Of a stretch of 64,000 nt of DNA, positions 1 through 13,232 are shown piece after piece; the stretch's first letter is position 1, and every line of letters starts with the position of its first letter. Position numbers and translations under genes: made by a program. The notes beneath the pieces are model-generated. The model had not been told where the DNA came from, did not search any database, and worked only from the letters and a program-made list of their open reading frames with translations. This stretch comes from Emmonsiellopsis sp. PD_33 (lineage: Eukaryota; Ascomycota; Eurotiomycetes; Onygenales; Ajellomycetaceae), in contig JANTQF010000109.1 of assembly GCA_032988165.1 (NCBI GenBank), forward strand, positions 41,652-105,651. Direction: 5' to 3'.

Positions 1-3000
1 AGGTGTCTTGGGCTTTTTTGCTCCTTCTTTCTCCTTCTCTCCTTTGCGTAAACTTCGGGTTGAGCGTCGATCCATGATGACAAAAGGGGGATCCTAGATC
101 GGATGAGGTCGAGGTGACAAATCGGTTCTTGAAGAAGCCCCGGAGTAGGCGTCTGATTGGGGATATTGAAAGACTGAGCGGAATAGTTGAACAACAGGTG
201 TTGGTGATCTGTGATGATTCCAAAAACCGCTGGGGGGGACTGCCCAATATATAGTACTGCAGGGCGGAGAATAAGCTGGTTCTTCCGTCGTCAAAGCGGT
301 CAGTGAAGTTCAGGCCTGGGAGCCTAAGGTTTACTACGGTGGATATGCATGTTTGGACCGTTCGGGATCTAGGGACTGCCCCAGAATACTACCGAAAATT
401 TGATGCTGTTAAATACACGAGATACAATACAGGAGCCTGACCAGTGACGGACCCTTTGCCTTTCATAGGGGCGAACCATTTGCAAACACGCATATGGAGC
501 AGAGAGGCATCCCCCATAGGCTATTGGAAAGGCGAACCTTTTTCTTCCAGCCTCCTCAATGTCGACTCCGCCTTGATGTACAGTACATACCTCAGCAGCT
601 TGCCAAACTACAAGACTAAAAGTCCATCATTGAATACGCACTCCCAGGTCGGTCTTGTTTCCCGAATATCTCTGCTCATTATTTTTTGCAAATACAAGAC
701 TATTTACTGCCGTCTAGTGGTTTATCCCCCTTCTCTCCGCATCACCGTGGCTAGTATGCGCAATAGAGCAACCCAAGTCCAGCGTGATTTACTGACCAAC
801 CGTCCAAACCTAGGGAACGGCATCCAACCACAACTACAGTACATGTCACTGTGAATTGTAACTTTTAACTCGTTATTACCGCGCTAGAGATTCCGAAAAG
901 CAAAATTTTGTCCCCCCGCTCTTGCTCAGCGGCAATCTTTTGTTACCAAATGCCCACTGCCCAGGACGGGCGGAAATCTTCCCGACTGGTAGCTACTAGC
1001 ATTGTTTCAATTCACAAACCCGCTACAAAATCAAAGATCATTGTGATGATCTAGTCGACTCTCCTCCGAGGCGCTACCTTCGCGGAGTTAGTTACCAAAG
1101 CACTAGTAACGAGGACTTAAATTTCATGGCCAAGCCGCCCTGTTATTGGCATTTGGCTACGACTATCCTGGAAGGGCGATCAATCCCCAGCATGCGGAAC
1201 GGACGCTGACGAAGCAGTACAAATGGAAAACGGGAGTGTTTCAACCATCCTTATGCCGAGAAAAAGAAACTTATCCGTCCGGAGGGAAAAAGTCAAAACA
1301 AAAAGCCAACTTTGTTAACTAGTAGTATCGGAGGACACCCGGCGCTAGCTCTCCATCATGGCGCCCGCATGCGGGCATTGCGAGCTGAAATATGGATGCC
1401 AAAGGACCCGGACACACAGCGAAAATATTAACTTTGGGAATGTAGTCTTGACCTAGGAATCCGGCAGAAGTGGGCGATGCGGCTTTACATTCTCAATGTG
1501 ACAGCCCTGTCACTGTGGTATTTTATAGAAGCAATCGTAAAATAACCTGGGACTTCATGGCCGCTTGTTCTCCGACTATTCTCGGGATCGCCCTGAAGGG
1601 TGTTTAGGCGCGTTTTAGGGATGAATGATTGTCTACTCTTGGCAGCGGCCAAGCACCCACCTCCGTGCAAAATATCGTTTCACTATGGCGCACCCACCTT
1701 CAGGTGCAGCGCAAAAGCTGCACGGAGGTAGGGGTTAGCGGAGGCACAATTAGTACACATTCCCAAACAATCCCAGCCCCCCGATCTTGCCAGGAAATTA
1801 AACCCTTGTCTGTTCAAGTCGAGATTATGTGCACAGATGACTAGCGAACATACTAGTTAGGGGTTCCGCAAGGGCAAGCTATTGCTGATGGGAAGATGTC
1901 CGAGATTTGCCCTTGCGGCAGAGGGTTATTCATGGGACCGCCTTCAAGTCCGTAACTCACTTAACTGGGTGGGCAGTCGGCACTAAAATTCTGGAAAAAC
2001 GCCTTAACGCTCGATACTATTACGCTCCGCAGCCGATTAACTGAGTCAAAGCGTCGACATCGTCATCAGCATAGGAGCACTCGGTTATTATTTGACGGTT
2101 CCTGACGGGTGGCAAAAATGGGCTGTCTATCATAGTCAAATCGCTAGCTAGACGGCCAATAAATGACGGTGGAATGGTTCGAGCTGAATTGTCGAGTAGT
2201 TAGGGTGGCTCGGACCTTAAAACCGACCACGAAGTGGGTTTGACTCTCAAGTGAGGAAATTTCTGTCCCACGCATTCGAGGGGTGAGGTGGCTTCAAGCC
2301 TTCCTCGCGATATTCGTGGCTTACATGACGGGCATACTTGGAATATCAATGGAAGCAGTGGTTCATGGTAGGTGGGTCTTTCAAGCCATAGCTGAGATTT
2401 CTGGTCTTAGACTGGCCGAATTCTGCGGCCAACGTTGGACAATGCAACGAATTTTTATTTGTTCTTGACTGAGAGGTCCTCCAAGCTTGCTAGAAGACAG
2501 ACAAGGAGATGAACACAGCTGGATTTGCTAAGGTGGCCCCGCCCCGTCTTTCAAATTTCGAACTGTCACACGATGCAGGTAAAATCAGGTAAGTAACGAA
2601 GGTTGATCAATGAGCTAGGAGTTACGCGGCAAGCTTCAAAGGCGGTCCTCAAAAACAATCATTGGTATCCGTAATGCATTTACAATGTTGATATGATACA
2701 CGCAATTTCTTATCATCCAACGCTGCAGAAATTCCTGTTGCTGCCTTCGGTGGCAAAAAAAACTTTTGGAAAAAAGCAAAAACGAAAAAGTGTCACAGGA
2801 AAAAGAAAATTAAAAGAGATGATTCCCATCAACGAGGGATCCACTTACCGCAGGATAAACAAGTCAGCTCGAAGGGTACTAGCGAAAAAGCGAAATTTCT
2901 GAATGAGGGTCCGTCCGTGCAGGGACCCTTGGCCTGGCTGGTCCTTGTAAGTTGTAACCAAAGCCACGTACGAACCAGGCCTAAAGGAAAATAAAAGATT

Positions 3001-6000
3001 GTGGGGACGATCAGCAGATCCGGCATCCCTCCGCTAGGGGCACGATCATGTGGAGGGGGAAAATTTTTCCCAACTTCACCGCTTTTGACCTTAGTTGCAA
3101 GGTGAAACACGCCCCTCTAATCCTGTGTGTTTCTGGCTCCTTGGATGCGGCTCAAAGTGACGAAATGTGGTATGCGTCCCTTCATGCAAGCAAAATGAGG
3201 ATCATCGAGTATTATCATTACTATTTTCATCAGCCTGTTTTTTTTTTTTTTCAGTCCCTCGAGGACGCGTAGTTCCCCATGGTGGAATTGTAAATTAGGA
3301 GGCCGGGAGGCTCACAGCTTACTGTTCCTATATTTAGCTTACCAAGTCAGATAGAGGAGATTTTCTTCCCCGCTTTCAAATTTTTATTTTAAGTCCGTTG
3401 CCTTTTGTATGTCCGTGAAATTCCAGCTCGAGGAAACATTGTCAGTAGAACCCCACTTTTCAGACCAAATATATGGCGTCATCTGGAGAAAATTTCGATG
3501 TCCAGTCAGGAAACCTGGGTAGCGCCCTGTAATCCTGTCAATTTGCGCGCAAAGCGAGATAGGTGAAATAGAGTTTGGTGTCGCAACACACTTGTCTCAT
3601 GGGCTAACGCGCCAACATTTGCACACTATCGTTAGGGCGGATCCTCCTTCCGATATGTCAGAGGATCGCAGTACAAAACCTCGGGCCAGATAACCCTTGC
3701 AGGAAATTAGCCATAGATACCTACCACCTACGGTTCATTAGGCTTGCGCGTTGTTCTCAATGCACCGCCACATAGTTCTCTATGGCAAACAAGCCAAGTG
3801 CCTCACAGTTGTGCATTGGTTCCAGACACATGCGACGACTGGATGAGATCTAGAGCGGATCCCTGGCTTTTGCTAAAAGTCTGCCAATCAGGGGTTGAGA
3901 AGTGGGGGAAGGTGGGCCAATCAAAAAATTAACCTTTCTGGGTCGCCCCATTCGCTTGTCGGGAGCTCCACTAGCTTATTTTGACTGCATGGGCATTGGG
4001 CACTCGCGTAATTTATTCCAGTTTGACTCCCTTGGCTTGGCTATGTAATTTCCTTGGATTCATTGGATGAGGATTAACGAACATCAGCCTCGCATTTCAT
4101 GAGAATTGTATATTATCCGCTTTTAATTCGCGCATGCTCCCGATTTATTGTCTTTTTCGTCTCTCCATCCAATGATAAATCAAGAATTTTCTGTTTGCTG
4201 CCCAATGACAAGCATCCTTGCTACGAGTATTAGACTTGCTGCGTTGTCCCTGATTTTGCAAGACTTGAATCCAATTTTTAGATTCGAAGGGCTTGCGGAT
4301 TCCTATTTTCGGTATCCCGTTGCCTATATCCAATACAACACGCTGATGCTATACTGGTAATCTCCAGCTCCGGGGCTGTGTTGCAAATGTGGGCTCTCGT
4401 CATTGAAGAGATTTTCCAAGTGAGCCAGGGTAAAGGTTGGTATCAGGAGCCACTGCTCCGTACCCAAATGGTATCGCTTTGTCACAGCGTTAAGAAAACA
4501 TAAATTTCAGCGGTAAGGAAGAGGGTCCTTGGTTTTGTCAATCAGTTTCCATTGGCAGACGACTTGAAGAAAAAGTCACCGGGTGTTCAAATAATAATCC
4601 AAGGGTTACTATCCATCCTATTGATCTCCCTCCCTGCCATTGACCCTTTTGATTCGCTACTAGGAATGCTCAAGGAAAGGTGGTACAACAGCGACCTTCA
4701 CAAGCACCCCAGAAAGTGAAGCGAATGAACGTCGAACAACAAATCTACCAAATGTTAAATAAACAAATATGTGGTCTTTGGCGTACTGTATGCCTTATTA
4801 TTTCCCACAAACCTCGGCAGTGCTCTCGTTTCGGCAAAGGATGGAGATTTCTGTGTCCCCCTATCATCCCATAGATCTGCCAGCTTCTTGGTCAGCATCC
4901 TCACCCACAGCCTCAATTTAGTGACTTTCAATGCCCATTTTTTATCGAACTGCTCTCATAGTGCTAAATTTGCCAAGTCTTGAAACTGCGTCTTCCATCG
5001 GTCAGAAGTTCAATATGAACCGTTGATATCCGGCTTCATTTTACCTCCAGCAAAGCATGAAGGGGAAAAAAAGGCTCCTACAGCCATCGGTGACCGCTTC
5101 CGTGGCTGAGGCATCGCAAAAAAGTCAATGGCCGCTCCATGTGATGGGTCTCTTGCTCGATCCGACCATAGGGATCCATGCAGAGCAAGATGAGTTGTCG
5201 GCCCCTTACATATCCATAGTCAACAATTCTAGTCCTTGCCCACCCATGACCCTACCCCTTACTTCGAAAGCAACCATCCTCGCATCCTCAGGTTGCAAAT
5301 AACGGGGTCTTTACAAGAGAATTATTCGCAGATCCCGGCGGGTTGAAGTCGACAGCAGTTCTATCCCACATAACTAACTAGCCGCGTGTTTTACAAGGAA
5401 CGTAAAGCGAGGAAGCCTGAAGCCTGAGGGTAGATGTGATGGATTCGATGGCCGGGATATGTTTGACGAGATTCTCCACACCTGCATAACTCCCTGAGTC
5501 GCGACGGCCACGTGCATGTATATGGATACCAGGACTTAATTCTGCCCTACATCAGGGCAGCATCAACCCCTTACTCGGTGTCGCCTGGTCCGGACATCGC
5601 TTCCGCATCCAGTCAAGGCCGCAAGATAGGGGCCCGAACCGGCGGCCTAAGCGCCGTTGGGGATTTGCCAACAGGATTGCCAGCGGCCCAGCGTTGACTC
5701 CGTTAACTCCCATGAGATCGCCAAAATCAAAAGTTGCACACCACAGATGATCACTCGCATTGGAACGTCACTCCACGCGAAATAAGCAAATGAACTAATC
5801 TGAATGGAGGCAACTTCCGTTACCCCCGATGTACTAGGCTCAAGGATGCTTTCGACCTCTTTGCTTCATTCCACACTACCCTCACCAACGGAGACAGTCC
5901 CAATCGCCCCACTCCGTACATCTGCTGCGTCTACTGTGGGAAGTGTTGACGACGGAGAGAGAGGAAAAGGCTCTACTCATCCTCCCCGGTCCCCAACCGC

Positions 6001-8725
6001 CAAATCCCAGCATCGCCTAACGAGTGGGGTCGTCTCCCCCGGTTGATCTACCCAAGAAATCTCTTTCCACCCAGGGTCGTGGATGTACAGGGTAATCCTA
6101 CTCAGACTACAATGATGGGCCGTGGGCCACGAGGTTGACAAGATGTCTCAGATAGCAGGGGCCGGTAATCGAGTGATAATCCGGCGGAGGCGGATGTAAT
6201 CCGTAGTATGTATGCTTTCAAACCACAATGGAAGACTTTGAATTACCGCCATCGGTTTTTCTTTCTCTGGAATTACGATTACAGAAACGAGTCTGAGTGG
6301 AAGCATAGTGGGCATGGCATACAAACGCGATACAAGCATAGTTTGAAATAAACTATCCAACTGAGGCTTTGTGTCGTATCTCCAAAATTTTGGCCTTTAA
6401 CAATCACATGCATGGAGATATCGGTTACCTGCAGCGCTTAGACAACGCATCTTACAAGATTGGGTTCGGGGATAACTTCCCGCCAACCTTAAACACGAGA
6501 AACTTTTCGTGAACCATTTCAAGAGTGATGTAACTACCAGATCCAATGGGGGAAAAACTTTCCGTCTCCCGCTCCATTGGAAATACACCCCCGGAACCCG
6601 GGGTGGGCTGAAAGTTTAGCCTGATATTGCGAAACGGCTGCCAACCCGCCGCCCCCGTCGCGACACATATTTTTATCCGGGCTGGATGAATACTAGTAGG
6701 CTAGCAGAATAGCATGCGACGGAACGCCGATTGCCTATCCCAGCACACAGCCCCCCATGTTCATTCTCCCGGCTCGATTTCGCCCCGTTGAGCCTCGCCT
6801 TATAGTATGCTTGTCGTTATAGGGATTGGTGAAATGTTCAACGGTAACTAATGATGATGTGACAGCTTGCATGGGTTTAATCCAATTATGCATGAAATGT
6901 TTCGATGGGAAGGGAGTTCATTCAGCCCTAAAGTTTATCTATCTTTTGGCGACAGGATATGCCTAAAGCACACACAACCCTGGCGGCGCAATTTAGCTCG
7001 AATAACATAATGATCAATCAGGCCATCCACCCCAAGAGGTCAGTTAATGTACGCTCCTCCTGCACTGCTGTATCTAGCGGCGCCTTGGGCCACAAAATCT
7101 GCCTTGTTCAGGTGCTTGTCATTCTATCCCCTTACATACTACATGTATGTACGTGCAAGTAGCACCCCTTACTTCCTCAGCAGAAAACATGGGCTGGGAT
7201 GGATCCCCGTTTCTCCCACCCATCCCTGGCCACCCTGCTAGCAATAACCAACTCAACCCTATCTAACCACCAACCCCGGAGAGCATGGAATAATAAACCA
7301 ACAATGAAACCAAGGCCCAGGAAGAACCCTTGCCTGCATAGCTACTAGTACCCTAGCCATTGTCATGACCCAGGGCCAAACATCCCACCTGCCCCCCTTG
7401 CGTCTGTCCTGACTCACCCCTACTCACCCACGTAAGCCCCTGACGAACACGAACTCTTCCATCTGCCCCTCCTGGACTTCGTAGCTAAAGCGCTGACGCA
7501 TGCCCAAATAAGCCTCGCAAAGTTGACCTTACATGGGAGGATATCTCCGTTTTTTTAATTTTATTCCTTTAAAAAAGAGAAAGAAAAACATCAGGGATAG
7601 GAGATGATGCTTGTTCCTTCTATATCCCATACACACACACACACACACATGTATATCTATATAATGGATATATATACTCCTAGCAGGGAATAAACACATT
7701 CCCCCCCCAGCGCCGCACCGCGCCTATCTAATGCCCATCAACATATGTAATTACATACACACGCAGTGACCCATGTACATGTACATACATACATCCCACC
7801 TAAACCCATCATCCCACGAAACCCGTTAGGGATATACCCCCGTTCTCTCTTCCATCCAACACTAACCCAACTAGCTCGGGCCTGATGTGTTCGTCTCGCG
7901 CAGGACTCGGAAATTCCTCGCTCCCGTTGGCTGCAGGATTGAGCTGAGGGCCAGGGAAAGAAAGATGGGATGTATGTGGGGTGCAGGGAAAAGAGAGAGA
8001 TAGATTGGAAAGTGAAGTTGCTTTTACAGGAGTTTTTTGTAAGCTGTGTCGTATCGATAGGTTGTCTGTTGTGGCTTGAAATGTCTGGCATAGATGGGGT
8101 TGGAAAGTAATATACATACATACATACAAAAGGGTCTCAGGGTACATAGGACTTCAAAGAAGATAAGGTGGGGATACATGGCGTGGGAAGAGGGGGAGAG
8201 GATGGGGAGATGCAAGGGTTAGGTGGAATTAAGACATAGAAGAAGATAATATAGAAAAGGGGGGAAATAGAAAAGAAGAGAAAGAAAATGAAAAAGAACA
8301 AGAAACCCTGATATTCCCGTGCCGCCTGAAACCCCATTTACCAAAATCCCATGAGTAAATAATAGTACATCTAATTCAGTTCTTGAACAAACCCTGACAG
8401 AAAAGAAAAGAAAACAGAAGGAAAGGAAAACATCACAATAATACAGGTAATTGTCCCAAGAAAAGAAAACGTCGAAGCACCCTATTTTGTAGTCTAGAAA
8501 ACCCAGAGAGGAACACCTATACTCAAAGGGTCCAATAAATGTTCTATCAAATCCCGTGCGCCGGATAAAATGCAAATGAAAGAAGTGGGGAGGATGGGTG
8601 GTGGAAAAGGTGAAATTTCGTCGGAATATTCACCAACAGCGGCTTTTGTTTCCGGGAAGGTGAGGAAAGGTGCTTGCTAAAAGTACATTGACGGGTGAGG
8701 GGTGGTGGTGGTGGTGGTGAGGTGG
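1..8725. other. Gene-poor region with no supportable coding gene
   Basis: No reading frame here shows a recognisable domain, a credible splice pattern or sustained coding character; the longest frames (about 60-136 codons) look like chance. The left 7 kb is mixed-composition DNA with scattered inverted repeats, of which the 1.65-1.92 kb pair is listed separately. From about 7.55 kb there are simple repeats: a CA run near 7630, TACA/CATA runs near 7770 and 8110, purine-rich tracts at 8220-8480 and a GGT run at 8700-8720. These lie just beyond the 3' end of the mitochondrial carrier gene. Decayed transposon sequence is possible, but I could not identify a family. Confidence 0.6.
1659..1918. repeat. 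Pair of inverted repeats, possible DNA-transposon or MITE relic
   Basis: Two clean hairpins lie close together. In the first, ACCTCCGTGCA at 1659-1669 is the exact reverse complement of TGCACGGAGGT at 1719-1729. Between them GTGCAGC and GCTGCAC form a nested stem, and GCACCCACCT occurs twice (1653 and 1690). In the second, CCGCAAGGGCAA at 1866-1877 pairs with TTGCCCTTGCGG at 1907-1918, perfect over 12 bp with a 29-nt gap. Terminal and subterminal inverted repeats of this kind are usual for fungal Tc1/pogo-type elements and their MITEs. No transposase frame is visible, so the identity is inference. Confidence 0.4.
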
Positions 8726-10026
8726 TTACGCTGTTGCGCCGCATAGCCGTAGAATCATTTCGTACCTGCGAAATTTAGATATTAGCAAATGTGCAACCAA
8801 GATTATCCCATCGGTTGATGATGGTAAACTTACATTCCAAACATGATCGCGGCACTTGGAACGACACGAAGAAGATGGGGTGTCAACCCCCCGTATAGAC
8901 CCGCCATCCCCTCCTCTTTGAAAACAAGTCGGAAGCATTGAACCAGGCCGGTGTACTTCATCTGTGCCTTTCCTCCAGAAACGGACACAGTAGGGGCCAG
9001 CCGCAACCGCGTCCGTACAACTTCGTGAGGATATGTGACAGTAGCAGCAAAGAATTTGGCAAAGCCAGCCGCAAAGAGTTTTCCTCCCCATACTTCGGCA
9101 TCGTCAATCCAGCTGCTCACGTGCTTCGAATCGGCAAGTCGTCGAGCTTCCCGCTCGGCTAGTGCTCTCTTCATCTGCTCGTACAGGACCCACTGCAGGG
9201 TGCTCTCAGTAACTCCGAGATATGAGGCGGAGAGGCCACGGTAGAGTCCACGGATTCCCTCGTGGCGCACTGTCTGTCTAATGCAATCCCAACTATTCTT
9301 ATACTGGCGACCCCGTCCGGGGACATTTGAAGCACTCGACTTGTCAAGCTGCAACCGGGTTTTAACTAGCCAGATAGGGTTCGTAGCAGTTCCTGTGACA
9401 ATACCAGCCATTGCGGCAGCACTCAGGTGTACGCCGATAGGAGAGGTTGCAGGGTCATAGCCAAAGTACTCGTTTATCAAACGCTTCCCGTTTCCGTAAG
9501 CAAAGAAATTTATCGATCTTGCCGGAACGACGCCTATTAGGTTAGGCCCCAGGCCTTTGAAGAGTCCCCGCCATCCCTCGTGGACGTGGATCGTCCGGAG
9601 CATCTGAAGCGTTTCAGTGAAATGGAGCATCGCGCTGCGCGGAAGGGAAAGGACCGATGTCGTCTGTGGCAAGGGATGCGACTCGCGGAGGGCGCGGAGT
9701 TGCGCCTGGTAAAAGTCGGATTGAAGACGGGTTTTGAGGACATCGAGGGGACATGTAAGAGTAGCTGCAGTCATTCCGCCGACACTATTGATACGAAGTT
9801 AGCACTGTGCGGCGAAGGACCCGGGCAGTCCGGGAAGTATATAGACATACCCTCCAGCAAGGAAGTGCGCCCATGATTTTGCATCGGCTTTCTCTACAGG
9901 CCGGGGAACAACTTCCATGTCGTCAGTCTCACCCTGCGGAAGTAGCAGGGTCTGGCTCGAACTTGGCTTCTGTTTGTCCAGTTGAGCGCGCCTGGAAGCG
10001 TCGGGGGGGTGTGAAGAAAACGTCAT
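8726..10026 (-). CDS. RIM2: Mitochondrial pyrimidine nucleotide carrier, RIM2/SLC25A33-36 type
   Basis: Three exons (10026-9851, 9784-8834, 8765-8726) give a protein of about 388 residues, close to yeast Rim2. The three carrier repeats carry the signatures PLDVLK, PIWLVK and PHEVVR; a W after the P-I of repeat 2 is typical of the SLC25A32/33/36 branch. Known members exchange pyrimidine (deoxy)nucleotides across the inner mitochondrial membrane for mtDNA and RNA synthesis, and also affect iron use. Introns keep the frame: the first joins ...LAGG to VGGMTAATL..., the last joins ...MFGM to YEMILRL. I chose the ATG at 10026; an in-frame ATG at 10056 would add ten residues. Family assignment is strong; the exact substrate is inferred from the family. 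Confidence 0.9.
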
Positions 10027-10998
10027 GATAAACTTTTGAGGAAAGGAGAAGAACACTCAAAACTCCGTTCTGAACAGGAAAACAAGAACGCAGACGGGAA
10101 TATAATTAAAAATATTACACAAGTAAGGGGGTTATCATAGTAGAAGCGCGAAGACAACCGGGCAGGGAAGAAATGCGACGGCGAGGTCGAGGTCGTCCGC
10201 GATAAGGGAGGTGAGCCCGGGAATTTTTTATCGGCCAAAAATTTCGCCGGACGCGGTTGTTCCGCGCCGATGCGGCTTAGCGCGCGGACATTAAGGTTTC
10301 TTGGCGCGATGTGCGCTTGTATGTCACGTGATATCAGGTGCTGTCATTGAATGGACATGAAAGGATCAAATCATACCGAGGATGATGCTAACTACGAGGT
10401 CATAGAAAGGTTCTTGTTGGTGCTTGATGGACATGATGATGAATATACAATTTGGAATCACCAGCATCCCGATGTGCCGAGAAGCCGCTACTACATGGAC
10501 CTCCTGAGCGTCCCAAGCCTAGGTTCCTCACGCCCAATTGTTACTCTGAACATTGGGTTCCGGGGCTATTTATCTGGGCGGGTCGAGTTGCAGGATATGG
10601 CATAAGTTGAACGGTCATTGTTCCCGTCATGCGTCGAAATACCATGGCAAGTACCAATCCGTAGACTAAAACCGACTAGAGACCCAAATAACACAAGTCC
10701 CCAAAGATATATGGCTGAATGAATCAAGGCGTCCATAACTCTTGCAACACGACTGACATCACAACGACTCACGCAATAACCGGCACAGCTCCCAGCACCT
10801 GAAAATTTTGAGAACAAGTTGAAACGACTCCATTGCTTTAAAAAATTAATTTTCTCATGGTCGGGAATCTAGAGGCTACACTGGACATGTTGGTGAAGCC
10901 TGTGTTCCGCATCGCCCAGCGCAAAACACTGTTCACCGTAACATAGAAAAAATCGTTAAAAAAAGAGGAAAACCCAAAAACCATACAGCGCTTTTTCT
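10027..10998. promoter_or_regulatory. Upstream region of the carrier gene and 3' flank of eL21
   Basis: This spacer contains the promoter of the minus-strand carrier gene and the downstream flank of the eL21 gene. A CACGTG E-box core, as bound by Cbf1 or other bHLH factors, lies at 10325-10330. A weak open frame (10351-10605, plus) is listed separately. No other element is recognisable. Confidence 0.4.
10351..10605 (+). CDS. Possible small acidic protein of 84 residues, unsupported by homology
   Basis: A single open frame begins ATGGACATGAAAGG and ends at 10605. The product is hydrophilic and acidic in its first half (HTEDDANYEV, DGHDDEY) and recognisable as no family. It follows a CACGTG motif by about 20 nt and lies in a spacer otherwise free of genes, transcribed away from the mitochondrial carrier gene. 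The composition is compatible with coding sequence, but the length is within what chance would allow, so I list it as a weak candidate only. Confidence 0.2.
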   Translation: MDMKGSNHTEDDANYEVIERFLLVLDGHDDEYTIWNHQHPDVPRSRYYMDLLSVPSLGSSRPIVTLNIGFRGYLSGRVELQDMA

Positions 10999-11752
10999 TT
11001 AGATAGTCGTCTCGTATGGGATGGGTGTGATCGTCTCTGGCAGGTTGCCCGCGGTGCTCACTGTTCTCGCCTCCCGGGGTCCGACGGGCTGTCTCTTCAA
11101 GTGGACGTGGATGCCCTCCTCCTTGGCCTTGCGCTTCTTGACGGCGTTCTCCTTGACCCGGTTGATGAACTCTTCTCTCGATCGGGAGTGGGAGACGTGC
11201 TCGATACGGACGTTGACGCGCTTCTCCATGTATCGGTTGCCGACGCGCTTGTAGATGATGATTCCGACGGCGGACTTGGTCACGTTGTAGACGACACCGG
11301 TCTTTCCGTGGTAGATCTTGAATGGCATACTATAAACACATCTCATCTCAGCTCCTTGTTCGTCCATTCTCTAATTGTGCTCGTGTATCGATTGGGGGGG
11401 CCTCGGGATGGAACTCGTCCTCGCCCCTCTAGCAAGATCGCGATTCGAAACTGGGAAATTGGTACTGACCCCTTCTGGACTGCGCCGTTGACTTTGATAT
11501 CCACGATGTCACCGACACTATGCACCTCGTTAGCTTCCGGACCCCAAACAGCAACCCCAGCCGCCAGAATATCTCGTACCGGTAGACTCTCATGTACGTG
11601 GAGAGAGGGATGACACCCTTCTTCTTGAAGTCGCGGGAGAAGGCATACTAGACGCAGAGCTGGAGTTAGCACATGGCGGGCCAGGGAGGTCGTGCAAACG
11701 CAGCGGGCGAGCATACCCGAGTGCCGGCTCTCAAACCGTGTGAGTGACCCAT
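10999..11752 (-). CDS. RPL21: 60S ribosomal protein eL21
   Basis: Four exons (11752-11717, 11647-11580, 11517-11470, 11329-10999) encode 160 residues, the normal length for eL21. The N-terminus [20 protein letters not shown], the central [20 protein letters not shown] and the tail of HxPxGPREA type are diagnostic for this large-subunit protein. Intron phases close exactly. eL21 sits on the solvent side of the 60S subunit and is essential in yeast. The gene is divergent from uS4, with only 287 bp between the start codons, so a shared promoter is likely. Dense introns near the 5' end are usual for fungal ribosomal protein genes. Confidence 0.97.
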
Positions 11753-12039
11753 CTCGACGGTGGTGGTGTGGTGATATGGCGATTGTCGACGTCGAAGGAA
11801 CTCAGCGCTGCGACGGATGTTGGAGACAGCTGCGGACTGTTGATTTTCGCTTAGGCCGACCGTGTGCGGGCTCAGCCCTAACCGCCGCCCAGAACGGCCT
11901 AGCGCGAGGATTCTGCCCGCCCACCACGGCTAAGCGAGATATCATGACCAGAGCCTCACCATCGCCAAATTCGACGGATTCTTCGACACTCGACCTCAAC
12001 GCCCACGACAACCCGGATTGCGCCGCCCATTTCACAGCC
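11753..12039. promoter_or_regulatory. Bidirectional ribosomal-protein promoter between eL21 and uS4
   Basis: These 287 bp separate the start codons of two ribosomal protein genes, one for each subunit, transcribed in opposite directions. The interval is GC-rich and has no obvious TATA box, as is common for fungal ribosomal protein promoters. I could not assign specific factor sites. Joint control of the two genes is inferred from the geometry. Confidence 0.7.
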
Positions 12040-12991
12040 ATGGCCCCGTGAGTGCTCCCGTGTGTCCGTCTGCAACGATGCGGCATTCTAACCGTGATTT
12101 CTTGTGTTTAGACGCTCCTACTCCAAGACCTACAAGGTCCCTCGTCGCCGTAAGTAGCAGACATGCACCCCTTGGCTTGACACAGCGCGCTATAAAATTG
12201 GAATACTAACACCTGTTTTTTTTCTTTAGCATTCGAGTCGGCTCGTCTGTTAGTACTCTCCGGCCACTGAGCAGCAGCTTGCCTCTGCTTAAGTCGTTGC
12301 GCATGATTTCCTAACCCGCCTTCGCTAGTGACTCCGAATTGAAGATCGTTGGCGAATATGGCCTCCGCAACAAGCGCGAGGTCTGGCGTGTCCAGCTGAC
12401 TCTGTCCAAGATCCGTCGTGCTGCTCGGTATGGATACCACAATTTTCCCCTGGGATATGCTAGTTTTTGGCGGAAGCGAAAATTAATACGTTTGTGTTTT
12501 TTTTTTTAGTGAGCTTCTCACTCTTGACGAGAAGGATCCCAAGCGTCTCTTCGAGGGTAACGCCTTGATTCGCCGTCTTGTTCGCGTCGGTGTCCTTGAC
12601 GAGTCCCGCATGAAGCTCGATTACGTCTTGGCCCTCAAGGTTGAGGACTTCTTGGAGCGCCGTCTCCAGACCCAGGTCTACCAGCTCGGCCTGGCCAAGT
12701 CCATCCACCACGCCCGTGTCCTCATCAAGCAGCGCCACATCCGGTAGGTCTCCTGCAATACAATATATGAACCTCCCATGACGGCATTTTTCTAATTTGG
12801 TGTGTGTCTGCAGTGTTGGAAAGCAAATCGTCAATGTTCCTTCCTTCGTCGTTCGTCTCGATTCCCAGAAGCACATCGACTTTGCTCTCACCTCGCCGTT
12901 CGGTGGAGGCCGCCCCGGCCGTGTCCAGAGAAAGCGCGCCAAGGCCGCTCAGGGTGGTGATGAGGGTGAGGAGGAGGAGGATGAGGAGTAG
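12040..12991 (+). CDS. RPS9: 40S ribosomal protein uS4 (S9)
   Basis: The gene opens with a tiny exon, ATGGCCCC followed by GTGAGT. Further short exons encode [19 protein letters not shown] and [20 protein letters not shown], then [20 protein letters not shown], and an S4 RNA-binding core with [45 protein letters not shown]. The C-terminus [16 protein letters not shown] followed by an acidic EEEEDEE tail is normal for fungal S9. All five introns preserve frame. uS4 binds 18S rRNA early in 40S assembly and acts in decoding fidelity at the mRNA entry site. It shares a short promoter region with eL21 on the opposite strand. Confidence 0.97.
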
Positions 12992-13232
12992 ATTATTTCT
13001 TTACAACTAGGCGTATCTATGGAGGGAAATGGTTTTACTACTCTTCAGCATACCCTGATGTAGGATCAAAAAAGAATAAAATTTTTATGAGAATGAATAA
13101 TTCACAACGATCCGTTTCCCTAGCCATGTCTTTATCGGAGAATATATCTCGACTATCCATTGCCATAAACGCCTGCCAGCGCCCCTTGCATAACCATCCA
13201 GAACGCCATTGCCCAAAAACCAATATTACAAC

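Noticed and set aside
444..854. 136-codon frame at the left end
   Set aside because: No recognisable domain, irregular composition, and no promoter or neighbouring exon.
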